Source: an uncultured Pseudomonadota bacterium (lineage in GTDB: Bacteria; Pseudomonadota; Gammaproteobacteria; Methylococcales; Methylomonadaceae). Taken from it: a stretch of DNA of 9,194 nt. The stretch spans positions 1 through 9,194 of the forward strand of contig CAJBJW010000215.1 of NCBI GenBank assembly GCA_903953455.1. The letters are read 5' to 3'. The stretch's first letter is position 1. Each line of letters opens with the position of its first letter. The notes beneath the pieces are model-generated. The model ran no database searches, was not told where the DNA came from, and saw only the letters and a list, made by a program, of their open reading frames with translations. The position numbers and the translations under genes were made by a program. Positions 1 to 7,030 of the stretch are shown here, in pieces.

Positions 1-234
1 ACAGATGTTGAAGAAAAGCTGATTGCCAGAGCCAAGGCATATGCATCAATCCCAACTATTCCAGTACCTGATCCCGAGGTGGAAATCTTTACTGATGCAG
101 CAACTGATGCAACCGTTATTGAAGTGCGAAGCCATGACAGACCGGGGCTTCTCTTTAGAATTGGCGCTGCAATAACTCAGTCAAAAATCGATATTCGATC
201 GGCCATCGTTACTACCCTCGGGGCAGAAGCGATT
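1..234 (+). CDS. glnD: C-terminal fragment of GlnD-type PII uridylyltransferase (ACT domain), cut at both ends
   Basis: The frame is open from base 1, so the gene begins before the window. A GTG at 79 is internal and not a start. About 78 residues are visible. They include a linker with PVPDPEVEIF and then an ACT-domain beginning: TVIEVRSHDRPGLL (residues about 37-50), followed by RIGAAITQSKIDIRSA and TTLGAEAI. In GlnD this HDRPGLL...RIG...DIRSA...TLGAEA series marks the last ACT domain, which senses glutamine and controls uridylylation of PII. The wording (EVRSHDRPGLL, VDIRSA-like, TLGAEA) resembles actinobacterial GlnD more than proteobacterial GlnD; this is from memory of the families. The expected continuation (a DVFYV-like strand) is missing, because at about 235 the reading passes into HemD in another frame and then stops at 259-261. 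By rough count it is about 47% GC, against about 40% for the hemD part. I am sure of the domain, less sure of the taxon. Confidence 0.8.
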
Positions 235-245
235 ACATATCATCA
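225..245. other. Join between the glnD fragment and the hemD fragment
   Basis: Protein similarity switches here from a GlnD ACT domain (frame beginning at base 1, last recognisable residues TLGAEAI, ending about 234) to HemD (frame beginning at base 2, first recognisable residues HIITATSG, from about 236). Neither protein makes sense in its own frame beyond this point: the GlnD frame goes on as YHHRDKW and stops, and the HemD frame before it reads as unrelated residues with a stop near 173. Both genes lose their middle, so no single-base indel can explain it. The exact breakpoint cannot be fixed to better than about 20 bases. I infer a chimeric assembly junction, with a real recombination as the alternative. 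Confidence 0.75.
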
Positions 246-454
246 CCGCGACAAGTGGTGATGCGATACAAAATTTAGTGACTATGTTGCCTTTAGCGCA
301 GCATGACATGTTAAAACAACTGCCTTTGGTTGTCATCAGTGAACGCATTAAAAACATTGCAAAATCGCTTGGTTTTCAATGTATTTCAATTGCAAAGCAA
401 CCTTCAGATGACGCAATCCTTAAGGCGGTCACAACAATAATACACGGAAAATAA
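235..454 (+). CDS. hemD: Uroporphyrinogen-III synthase, C-terminal part only
   Basis: HemD closes the linear hydroxymethylbilane into uroporphyrinogen III in the cytoplasm, the branch point to heme, siroheme and cobalamin. Only about 72 residues remain of a protein usually near 250. The visible part has the late HemD motifs: IITATSGDAIQNL, then LPLVVISERIKNIAKSLGF, then a short helix ending in IIHGK and TAA at 452-454. The TATSG stretch normally lies near residue 170-180, so roughly the first two thirds are missing. The 5' side is replaced by the glnD fragment, so no start codon belongs to this piece. It is followed after one base by hemX, the usual hemD-hemX-hemY order, which supports the identification independently. 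Confidence 0.85.
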
Positions 455-455
455 A

Positions 456-1619
456 ATGGCCGAATTGATTGAAGAACAAAAAACTGTCAATGAGATAAAG
501 CAAGTCAAACATTCTCGCAGCGGACTTTGGTTTGGCTTGATTATTTTGTTAATTATTGCTGCGCTGTCGGGGATAGGTTATACCTTTTTAACGCAGTTGC
601 GTGATAAGCAAGAAGGCTTAGGTGGTGAAGTTAAAGGCGCTGTTTCTCAACAAATTAGTGATTATCAAGCACAGTTAGCCGCCATTCAATCGCAATTGGC
701 AACCGTTCAAACTGATGTTTCAAATAAAGAATTTCATTTCAATAATACAGTGAATGATTTTTCACAATTACATAATGAAAAATTAGATACTGTTCGTAAA
801 GAATTACTGGAAGAAATTCAAAAGCTTCAACGTCAACTTGGTAAAACGCGTGGTGATTGGCTGCTTGCCGATGCTGAATATTTACTGAGTGTGGCAAATC
901 AGCGTTTACTGCTTATGGGCGATGTGAATACGACCCACGAAGCTTTAGAAGCGGCTGATCAGCGCCTTCGTGAAAGTGGTGATGCGGCAGCGTATAAAGT
1001 ACGTGAACAACTAGCCAAAGATATATCGGCGATCAGTGCGATTAATTCAGCGGATATAGTCGGGATTTACGCCACGCTGCAAATGTTAGAATCGCAAACG
1101 CATTCGCTCGTTTTATTATTGCCATACGCGGGAAAAGAAGTAGAATCGCCAGTTGCTGAAATTGCCCCAACTAAAACGAAAAAAGATAATGTAGATGGTT
1201 TACTTGGTCAATTGGAAGGCATGGTGACTATTCGCCACGTTCAACAGCACGTAAATGAAATCTTAACGCCCGAACAAGCGCAATTTATTCGTGAACAATT
1301 AGGCGTTAAACTTGAGATGGTCAAAATTTCCTTAGTCCAGCAAAATGATGTGCTTTATCAAGCAAGTTTAAATGATGCTCAAAAATGGCTGATACAAAAT
1401 TTTGTGAAAGAAAAAGAAATGGAGCGTTTTTCTGCTGCATTGACAAAGCTCGCAGACGTTAGAATTCGTAGTGAATTTCCTGATATTAGTTTGTCATTGA
1501 AAATGTTGCGCGATATTACGAAATTGCGCGTTGAAACCGACAAAGCACTGTCTGGGCCCTCTTCCGTTAAATCGTCTAAAAATTCAGACGACGCACCCGC
1601 CGCACCGGCGCAACCCTAA
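456..1619 (+). CDS. hemX: HemX, inner-membrane protein of the hem operon
   Basis: The product has 387 residues, usual for the HemX family (often mislabelled uroporphyrin-III C-methyltransferase; there is no sign of a methyltransferase fold here). Residues 1-22 are a charged cytoplasmic tail, 23-46 form one transmembrane helix, and 60-130 are rich in Q, K and E with a coiled-coil pattern (QISDYQAQLAAIQSQL). The family core begins at about 134 with DWLLADAEYLLSVANQRL and HEALEAADQRLRESGD. A lysine- and proline-rich linker lies near 230-245, and the last 20 or so residues are a Ser/Pro/Ala tail. The topology implies a large periplasmic domain. ATG at 456 follows the hemD stop after one base, so the genes are probably translationally linked; GGA at 446-448 is a weak ribosome-binding match. 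Its role is unproven; HemX is thought to help organise tetrapyrrole synthesis at the membrane. Confidence 0.93.
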   Translation: MAELIEEQKTVNEIKQVKHSRSGLWFGLIILLIIAALSGIGYTFLTQLRDKQEGLGGEVKGAVSQQISDYQAQLAAIQSQLATVQTDVSNKEFHFNNTVNDFSQLHNEKLDTVRKELLEEIQKLQRQLGKTRGDWLLADAEYLLSVANQRLLLMGDVNTTHEALEAADQRLRESGDAAAYKVREQLAKDISAISAINSADIVGIYATLQMLESQTHSLVLLLPYAGKEVESPVAEIAPTKTKKDNVDGLLGQLEGMVTIRHVQQHVNEILTPEQAQFIREQLGVKLEMVKISLVQQNDVLYQASLNDAQKWLIQNFVKEKEMERFSAALTKLADVRIRSEFPDISLSLKMLRDITKLRVETDKALSGPSSVKSSKNSDDAPAAPAQP

Positions 1620-1634
1620 GAAGAAATTATACCT

Positions 1635-2867
1635 ATGAAAAAAGCCATTTTTCTTTTAATAATTTTAGGTTCGCTAGGCTCCGCAGCATTTTATGGTAGT
1701 CAATGGTTAACTAATTTAAACAGCGCAGGCTATGTACTAATTGGTATTGAGCAATGGTCCATTGAAACATCACTATTTGTTTTTTTGGGCGCATTAGTGA
1801 CTGTTTTTTTTATTCTATATATTTTATTTCGACTCATTGGATGGACATTACGTCTGCCTAAACAAATTAGAAAGCGCGTTGAAACGAACAAACTCGCTAT
1901 TTCACAACAAGCATTAATTAAAGGCTTAGTGGATTCAGCGGAAGGGAATTGGGAAGACGCTGAAAGTATTTTAATCAAACATGCCTCACACAGTGGTGCC
2001 CCCCTTATTCATTATTTAACTGCTGCGCGTGCCGCGCAATCGCGTGGTGCATTTGATAAACGTGATGAATATTTACAAAATGCAGCGCTGCATGGCGCTG
2101 ACGACGAAATTGTGGTCGGTTTAACACAAGCTGAACTCAACTTATCTGGTCAGCAGTTTGATCTTGCATTGGAAACACTGACAAGACTGCATTCTATTAA
2201 TCCAACGCACGCTAGTATTCTGAGATTATTACATCAAACTTATCAAAAATTAGAAGATTGGGATTCTCTGCGTTCACTGATTCCTGCACTGAATACACAA
2301 AAAGTCCTAATGGAAGCGGATCTGAAATTAGTTGAGATTGAAGTATTTAGTAATTTACTCAAAAAAACGGCAAGTGAGCGCAATATACAAGCGCTTCAGA
2401 CTTTATGGGCAGAAATTCCATTGTCAGTTAAAGTTATGCGTGGTGTGGCAGCAATTTACTTTGCAGCAGTCATTGATGTAGGTGCAGGTGAGACTATTGA
2501 AGATGAATTGGTGAAAGCGCTGTCTGCGAACTGGAGTGATACACTGCTTGTCTTATTTGGAAATATTCAGTCGTCTAATCCTCAGCAACAATTAGAAGTG
2601 GCTGAACGTTGGTTAATTGGTCATGGTAATGATGCTGTTTTGTTGATGGTTTTAGGTAAGTTAAGTGCAAGAGCATCTGACCTTATTAAAGCAATGCGAT
2701 ATTTAAAGCAAAGTATTTCTATTGAGCCTAGTGTGCAAAGTTATCGTTTACTTGGTGATTTAGCTATAGATCAAAATGATGCAACGACAGCAAGTGCATA
2801 CTATAAAGAAGGTCTTGAACTTGCAGCCAATGCGTTGGTTACACGTATTGAACATTTAGCGGTTTAA
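1635..2867 (+). CDS. hemY: HemY, TPR-containing inner-membrane protein of the hem operon
   Basis: The product has 410 residues, typical for proteobacterial HemY. This protein is unrelated to the protoporphyrinogen oxidase also called HemY in Bacillus. Two transmembrane helices lie at residues about 3-20 and 44-68. Between them is the family signature GYVLIGIEQWSIETSLFVF. After the second helix a basic stretch (PKQIRKRVE) leads into helical repeats of the TPR type from about 90 to 400. Examples are LVDSAEGNWEDAESILIKHA, the last pair near AMRYLKQSISIEP, and YRLLGDLAIDQNDATTASAYY. The repeats should face the cytoplasm if both termini do. The gene begins 15 bases after hemX, with AAGAAG (1618-1623) as a ribosome-binding site, and ends directly against the next gene. 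TPRs suggest a protein scaffold for heme-pathway enzymes; this is inference. Confidence 0.93.
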   Translation: MKKAIFLLIILGSLGSAAFYGSQWLTNLNSAGYVLIGIEQWSIETSLFVFLGALVTVFFILYILFRLIGWTLRLPKQIRKRVETNKLAISQQALIKGLVDSAEGNWEDAESILIKHASHSGAPLIHYLTAARAAQSRGAFDKRDEYLQNAALHGADDEIVVGLTQAELNLSGQQFDLALETLTRLHSINPTHASILRLLHQTYQKLEDWDSLRSLIPALNTQKVLMEADLKLVEIEVFSNLLKKTASERNIQALQTLWAEIPLSVKVMRGVAAIYFAAVIDVGAGETIEDELVKALSANWSDTLLVLFGNIQSSNPQQQLEVAERWLIGHGNDAVLLMVLGKLSARASDLIKAMRYLKQSISIEPSVQSYRLLGDLAIDQNDATTASAYYKEGLELAANALVTRIEHLAV

Positions 2868-3239
2868 ATGATTGTTATAAAAAGAAGTTTGATGATAGCT
2901 GGCGTTGTGATTGTGACAGGATGTAATACGGCATTAATGGGTACTTATGGTGAAGATAATCAAACTTTTGATGCGTTTAAGCAACGTGTAGAAGATGTTT
3001 TTCAACTACAAAATAGTATGACAAGCGCTGTGATGTTACTTGACTCTGAGCCATCAGTTGATATTTTAAAAGATGAAACTGAGATGCATAGTGCCTGTGC
3101 ATCTCTCAATGAAGCGGGTTCGCGTGAAATGGACGGCCTTGATATTAGCCTGTCTTTAGGAAAGCGGATTGAAAAAACGGTCACAAATTGTGAAAAGGCG
3201 GCGAAGTCATTGCAACACCGCCTTCAACAAATCAAATAA
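2868..3239 (+). CDS. Small lipoprotein of unknown function, last gene of the hem block
   Basis: I do not recognise a family. The 123-residue product begins with a lipoprotein signal: positive residues K5 R6, a hydrophobic stretch 7-17 and a lipobox V-T-G-C with the acylated cysteine at 19. The mature protein (about 105 residues) looks helical and polar, with no further membrane segment, and carries two more cysteines, C77 (HSACASL) and C108 (VTNCEKA), which could form a disulfide outside the cytoplasm. The residues after the cysteine (N-T-A) lack Asp at +2, which in enterobacteria suggests transport to the outer membrane; that rule may not hold here. Its ATG at 2868 follows the hemY TAA with no gap (TTTAAATG), so it is likely cotranslated with hemY. 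The signal and coupling make it a real gene; a role in tetrapyrrole metabolism rests on position only. Confidence 0.8.
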   Translation: MIVIKRSLMIAGVVIVTGCNTALMGTYGEDNQTFDAFKQRVEDVFQLQNSMTSAVMLLDSEPSVDILKDETEMHSACASLNEAGSREMDGLDISLSLGKRIEKTVTNCEKAAKSLQHRLQQIK

Positions 3240-3249
3240 AGGACGTGAA

Positions 3250-6200
3250 TTAGTCGTTTAAATGCGCGACTAGCCAACGTGCAGCTATCTTTTTTTCCAT
3301 ATTTTTACGCATTGCGTAATCAGTGAGTTGAGCCTGATCAATTTTTCCTACGTTAAAATATTGCGCTTGTGGATGAGCAAAATACCAACCACTTACTGCT
3401 GACGCAGGGTACATCGCAAAGTTTTCCGTTAACACAATGTCCGTATTTTGCGTCACGTTGAGCAGTTTGAATAATTTTTCTTTTTCAGTATGATCTGGGC
3501 AGGCAGGATAACCCGGTGCAGGGCGTATGCCTTGATATTTTTCGTTTATCAAATCACTGTTTTCAAGATTCTCATCACTTGCATAACCCCAATAATTTTT
3601 ACGCACTTGTTGATGTAAATATTCCGCACCTGCTTCAGCAAATCTGTCGGCAAGGGCTTTAAGCATAATGGCGCTGTAATCGTCATGCGCTTTCTCAAAT
3701 TCAGCTAGTTTTTCTTCAATGCCAATACCTGTTGTCACGGCAAAACCACCAATATAATCGTCAGTTTGACTGTCGCGTGGCGCGACAAAATCCGTTAAGC
3801 AATAATTAGGTCTGCCCGGTGCTTTGATGTTTTGTTGACGTAAATGAGGCAAGATTTCCAAAACCGTTTGACGTGATTCATCTGTGTATAAAACGATGTC
3901 ATCTTCAACGCTATTTGCAGGAAAAAAGCCAATCACAGCGCGTGCTTGTAGCCAATTTTCTGAAATAATGGCTTTTAGCATTGTTTGTGCATCATCAAAG
4001 AGTTTTTGTGCTTCTTCACCAACAACGCTATCAGACAAAATTTTAGGATAACTTCCCGCCATTTCCCATGTTTGGAAGAAAGGTGTCCAATCTATATAGT
4101 TTTCAAGTGTTGCTAATGATAAGTTTTCAATGACTTTTTCACCTAAAAATGTTGGTTTTACTGGTATGTAATTTCCCCAAAAAAATTTATTTTGACGGGC
4201 ATTCTCAAGTGAATGTTGGAGTGTTTTAGCCTCTTTTCCTTTGTGGCGTTCACGCACGTCAACATATTCATTGCGTACACTTGCGATATAGTCTTTACTC
4301 AGTTCGCCGCTCAATAAGTTACTTGCCACGCCAACTGCACGTGAGGCATCAGTGACATAGATAACAGCGCCTTTGTAATGTGGTTCAATTTTGACAGCGG
4401 TATGGGCGCGAGATGTGGTTGCACCGCCAATCATTAACGGAATCGTAAACCCTTGACGCTGCATTTCTTTTGCAACATGAACCATTTCATCCAATGAGGG
4501 CGTGATTAAGCCGCTAAGGCCAATAATATCGACTTTTTCCATGCGAGCGGTTTGCAGAATTTTTTCAGCTGAAACCATCACGCCTAAATCGATTACATCA
4601 TAATTATTACACTGTAAAACAACAGCAACGATATTTTTGCCAATATCATGCACATCGCCTTTCACGGTGGCCATTAGAATTTTACCGTTTGTTTGTCGAT
4701 CACCAGCGGCTTTATCGGCTTCCATAAATGGCATGAGATAAGCGACCGCTTTTTTCATGACACGTGCTGATTTGACCACTTGAGGTAAAAACATTTTTCC
4801 CGCACCAAATAAATCACCAACGACATTCATTCCGTCCATTAAAGAACCTTCAATGACGTGAAGTGGACGCTCAGCTTGCAGTCGAGCTTCTTCGGTATCT
4901 TCGTCAATGAAATCGGTAATGCCTTTGACTAATGCGTGTTCTAGTCGTTTATTGACAGGAAGTTGCCGCCACTGCGCATCTTCTTTTTTGATTTCAATAC
5001 TGCCATCACCACGGTATTTTTCAGCCAATGAAAGTAATACATCGGTTCCATCACCGCTATGACGATTCAAGATGATATTTTCAACAGCATCACGCAATTC
5101 TTGGGGAATATCCTCATAAATTGCCAATTGACCCGCGTTGACAATCCCCATCGATAAACCGGCTTTAATGGCGTGATATAAAAAAACCGCATGAATGGCT
5201 TCACGAACTGGATTATTGCCGCGAAATGAAAACGATACGTTCGATACACCGCCAGAAATCAGCGCATAGGGGAGAGTACGTTTAATTTCACGCGTGGCTT
5301 CAATAAAGTCGACACCGTAATTGTTATGCTCATCAATGCCGGTTGCCACAGCGAAAATATTCGGATCAAAAATAATATCTTCGGGTGGAAAACCCACTTG
5401 CTGCGTTAAAATTTGATACGCACGTTGGCAAATTTCAATTTTGCGCTCTTTCGTATCGGCTTGACCCACTTCATCAAACGCCATCACAATCACAGCAGCG
5501 CCGAAGCGACGTACTAATTTAGCTTGTTTAATGAATGTTTCTTCGCCTTCTTTGATTGAAATCGAATTAACAATGCCTTTGCCTTGAATACATTTAAGAC
5601 CTGCTTCTAAAATATCCCATTTTGACGAATCCAGCATAATGGGTACTTTTGCAATATCGGGCTCAGAGGCGATTAACATTAAGAAACGTACCATGGCTTC
5701 TTTGGATTCGAGCATGCCCTCATCCATGTTAATATCAATAATTTGTGCCCCATTCTCTACTTGCTGTTTTGCTACGTCTAAGGCAGCATCAAAATCACCA
5801 CTGATAATTAATCGTTTAAAAACGGCTGAACCGGTGACATTGGTTCGCTCACCGACGTTTACAAATAAACTGTCGGCGGTAATATTGAGCGGTTCTAGTC
5901 CAGATAAACCACAGTGCTTTTCAATATCGGGTAATTTTCGAGGAGCCGTATTCTCTACCGCAGTTACAACGGCTTTAATGGTGTCTGGAGACGTGCCACA
6001 GCAACCACCTATAATATTCAAGTAACCGCTATGCGCCCAATCTGCAATTTCAGCAGCCATTTGCTCAGGCGTTTCGTCATATTCCCCAAACGCATTGGGA
6101 AGGCCTGCATTGGGATGCGCTGAAACATGCGTGTCGCAAATGCGAGATAGTTCTGCAATATATTGACGTAATTCGGTAGCGCCTAATGCACAGTTAAATC

Positions 6201-6921
6201 CAAATGAAATCGGTTTAACGTGTTTAAGCGAATTCCAAAATGCACCCACTGTTTGCCCCGATAATGTTCGACCTGAAGCGTCAGTAATCGTCCCTGAAAT
6301 CATGACAGGTAAACTGTAGCCAAGAGAGTCAAATACATTTTCAACTGCAAATATCGCGGCTTTTGCATTGAGTGTGTCGAAGACCGTTTCGATTAAGATA
6401 ATGTCTGCACCACCGTCAATAAGTCCTTTTGTTGCTTCAGTATAGGCAATGACTAAATCATCAAAGAAGATATTACGAAATCCCGGATCATTGACGTCAG
6501 GTGACATCGACGCCGTGCGATTTGTTGGGCCTAAAACCCCTGCGACAAAACGAGGTCTTTGCTGCGTTTCAAATTCATCGGCCACTTCACGCGCAATTTT
6601 TGCTGATGCAACGTTCATTTCATAGGCAAGAGATTCCATTTTATAATCTGCCATAGCGATGGTTGTTGAATTGAACGTGTTCGTTTCAACAATATCAGAG
6701 CCGGCAGCGAAATAAGCGCGATGAATGGCTTTAATAATATCGGGTTGCGTGAGGGAGAGCAGATCGTTATTGCCTTTTAAATCGACATCCCAGTTTGAGA
6801 AACGCTCACCACGATAATCTTTTTCATCGAGTTTATAACCTTGAATCATGGTGCCCATAGCGCCGTCAAGGAAAAGAATACGCTCAGCGAGTTGTTGTTT
6901 GAGTAAATCGGTTTTGTTCAT
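3250..6921 (-). CDS. metH: Cobalamin-dependent methionine synthase
   Basis: MetH moves the methyl group from 5-methyl-tetrahydrofolate to homocysteine through bound cobalamin, giving methionine and tetrahydrofolate in the cytoplasm. At 1223 residues it is full length (E. coli has 1227) and resembles the E. coli protein throughout. The homocysteine domain (about 1-325) has the zinc cysteines C243 (GFNCALG), C307 and C308 (GGCCGT). The folate domain (about 350-620) begins with FVNVGERTNVTGSA. The cap and cobalamin domains follow (about 650-890), with D756-x-H758-x-x-G761, H758 being the lower cobalt ligand, and later GLSGLITPSLDEM and GGATTSRAHTA. The C-terminal activation domain (about 895-1223) has the S-adenosylmethionine motif R1133-PAP-G1137-Y1138. 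ATG at 6921 places the N terminus as in E. coli. No clear ribosome-binding site precedes it. It is separated from fhcA by a terminator and converges with the lipoprotein gene. All key residues are present. Confidence 0.98.
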   Translation of the reverse strand: MNKTDLLKQQLAERILFLDGAMGTMIQGYKLDEKDYRGERFSNWDVDLKGNNDLLSLTQPDIIKAIHRAYFAAGSDIVETNTFNSTTIAMADYKMESLAYEMNVASAKIAREVADEFETQQRPRFVAGVLGPTNRTASMSPDVNDPGFRNIFFDDLVIAYTEATKGLIDGGADIILIETVFDTLNAKAAIFAVENVFDSLGYSLPVMISGTITDASGRTLSGQTVGAFWNSLKHVKPISFGFNCALGATELRQYIAELSRICDTHVSAHPNAGLPNAFGEYDETPEQMAAEIADWAHSGYLNIIGGCCGTSPDTIKAVVTAVENTAPRKLPDIEKHCGLSGLEPLNITADSLFVNVGERTNVTGSAVFKRLIISGDFDAALDVAKQQVENGAQIIDINMDEGMLESKEAMVRFLMLIASEPDIAKVPIMLDSSKWDILEAGLKCIQGKGIVNSISIKEGEETFIKQAKLVRRFGAAVIVMAFDEVGQADTKERKIEICQRAYQILTQQVGFPPEDIIFDPNIFAVATGIDEHNNYGVDFIEATREIKRTLPYALISGGVSNVSFSFRGNNPVREAIHAVFLYHAIKAGLSMGIVNAGQLAIYEDIPQELRDAVENIILNRHSGDGTDVLLSLAEKYRGDGSIEIKKEDAQWRQLPVNKRLEHALVKGITDFIDEDTEEARLQAERPLHVIEGSLMDGMNVVGDLFGAGKMFLPQVVKSARVMKKAVAYLMPFMEADKAAGDRQTNGKILMATVKGDVHDIGKNIVAVVLQCNNYDVIDLGVMVSAEKILQTARMEKVDIIGLSGLITPSLDEMVHVAKEMQRQGFTIPLMIGGATTSRAHTAVKIEPHYKGAVIYVTDASRAVGVASNLLSGELSKDYIASVRNEYVDVRERHKGKEAKTLQHSLENARQNKFFWGNYIPVKPTFLGEKVIENLSLATLENYIDWTPFFQTWEMAGSYPKILSDSVVGEEAQKLFDDAQTMLKAIISENWLQARAVIGFFPANSVEDDIVLYTDESRQTVLEILPHLRQQNIKAPGRPNYCLTDFVAPRDSQTDDYIGGFAVTTGIGIEEKLAEFEKAHDDYSAIMLKALADRFAEAGAEYLHQQVRKNYWGYASDENLENSDLINEKYQGIRPAPGYPACPDHTEKEKLFKLLNVTQNTDIVLTENFAMYPASAVSGWYFAHPQAQYFNVGKIDQAQLTDYAMRKNMEKKIAARWLVAHLND

Positions 6922-6983
6922 GGAATTTGAGTATCTATTATCGCGGTGAATGAGTGAGAGTTTTGCTTATTTATGAAACAAAT
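6922..6983 (-). other. Short leader between the terminator and metH
   Basis: This 62-base stretch is all that separates the fhcA terminator from the metH start, so any separate metH promoter must lie here or overlap the hairpin. It is AT-rich. GATAAT (6942-6937 on the minus strand) resembles a -10 box, but no good -35 box stands 16-18 bases before it, and it would leave a leader of only about ten bases. The bases just before the start (CTCAAATTCC) contain no Shine-Dalgarno match. It is too short for a cobalamin riboswitch, and I see no MetR-like TGAA-N5-TTCA palindrome. Confidence 0.5.
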
Positions 6984-7015
6984 AAAGGCGCATCATATTG
7001 AAATGATGCGCCTTT
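6984..7015 (-). terminator. Rho-independent terminator after fhcA
   Basis: A perfect inverted repeat has arms AAAGGCGCATCAT (6984-6996) and ATGATGCGCCTTT (7003-7015) around a 6-base loop: 13 pairs with a GGCGC-rich base. On the minus strand it begins 15 bases after the fhcA stop and runs into TTTATTTGTTT, a fitting U-rich tail. On the plus strand it is followed by TTTTTT (7013-7018), so it could work both ways, although no plus-strand gene feeds into it. It should uncouple fhcBA from metH. Confidence 0.88.
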
Positions 7016-7030
7016 TTTGAGATAAAGCGG

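Noticed and set aside
79..261. A complete 60-residue small protein starting at GTG 79.
   Set aside because: The frame is open further upstream with GlnD-like residues, and the last residues (YHHRDKW) are hemD DNA read in the wrong frame, so it is a truncated gene end and not a small gene.
3251..3272. Inverted repeat TAGTCG / CGACTA at the end of metH, close to the lipoprotein stop, as a possible shared terminator.
   Set aside because: The stem has only 6 pairs with a 10-base loop and no T-rich tail on either strand; it mostly lies in metH codons.
5639..6025. 128-codon open frame on the plus strand inside metH.
   Set aside because: It lies wholly antisense to a highly conserved part of metH, with no ribosome-binding site and no recognisable protein features.
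6937..6965. A sigma-70 promoter for metH built on GATAAT.
   Set aside because: No acceptable -35 box at the right distance, so it is mentioned only as part of the leader.
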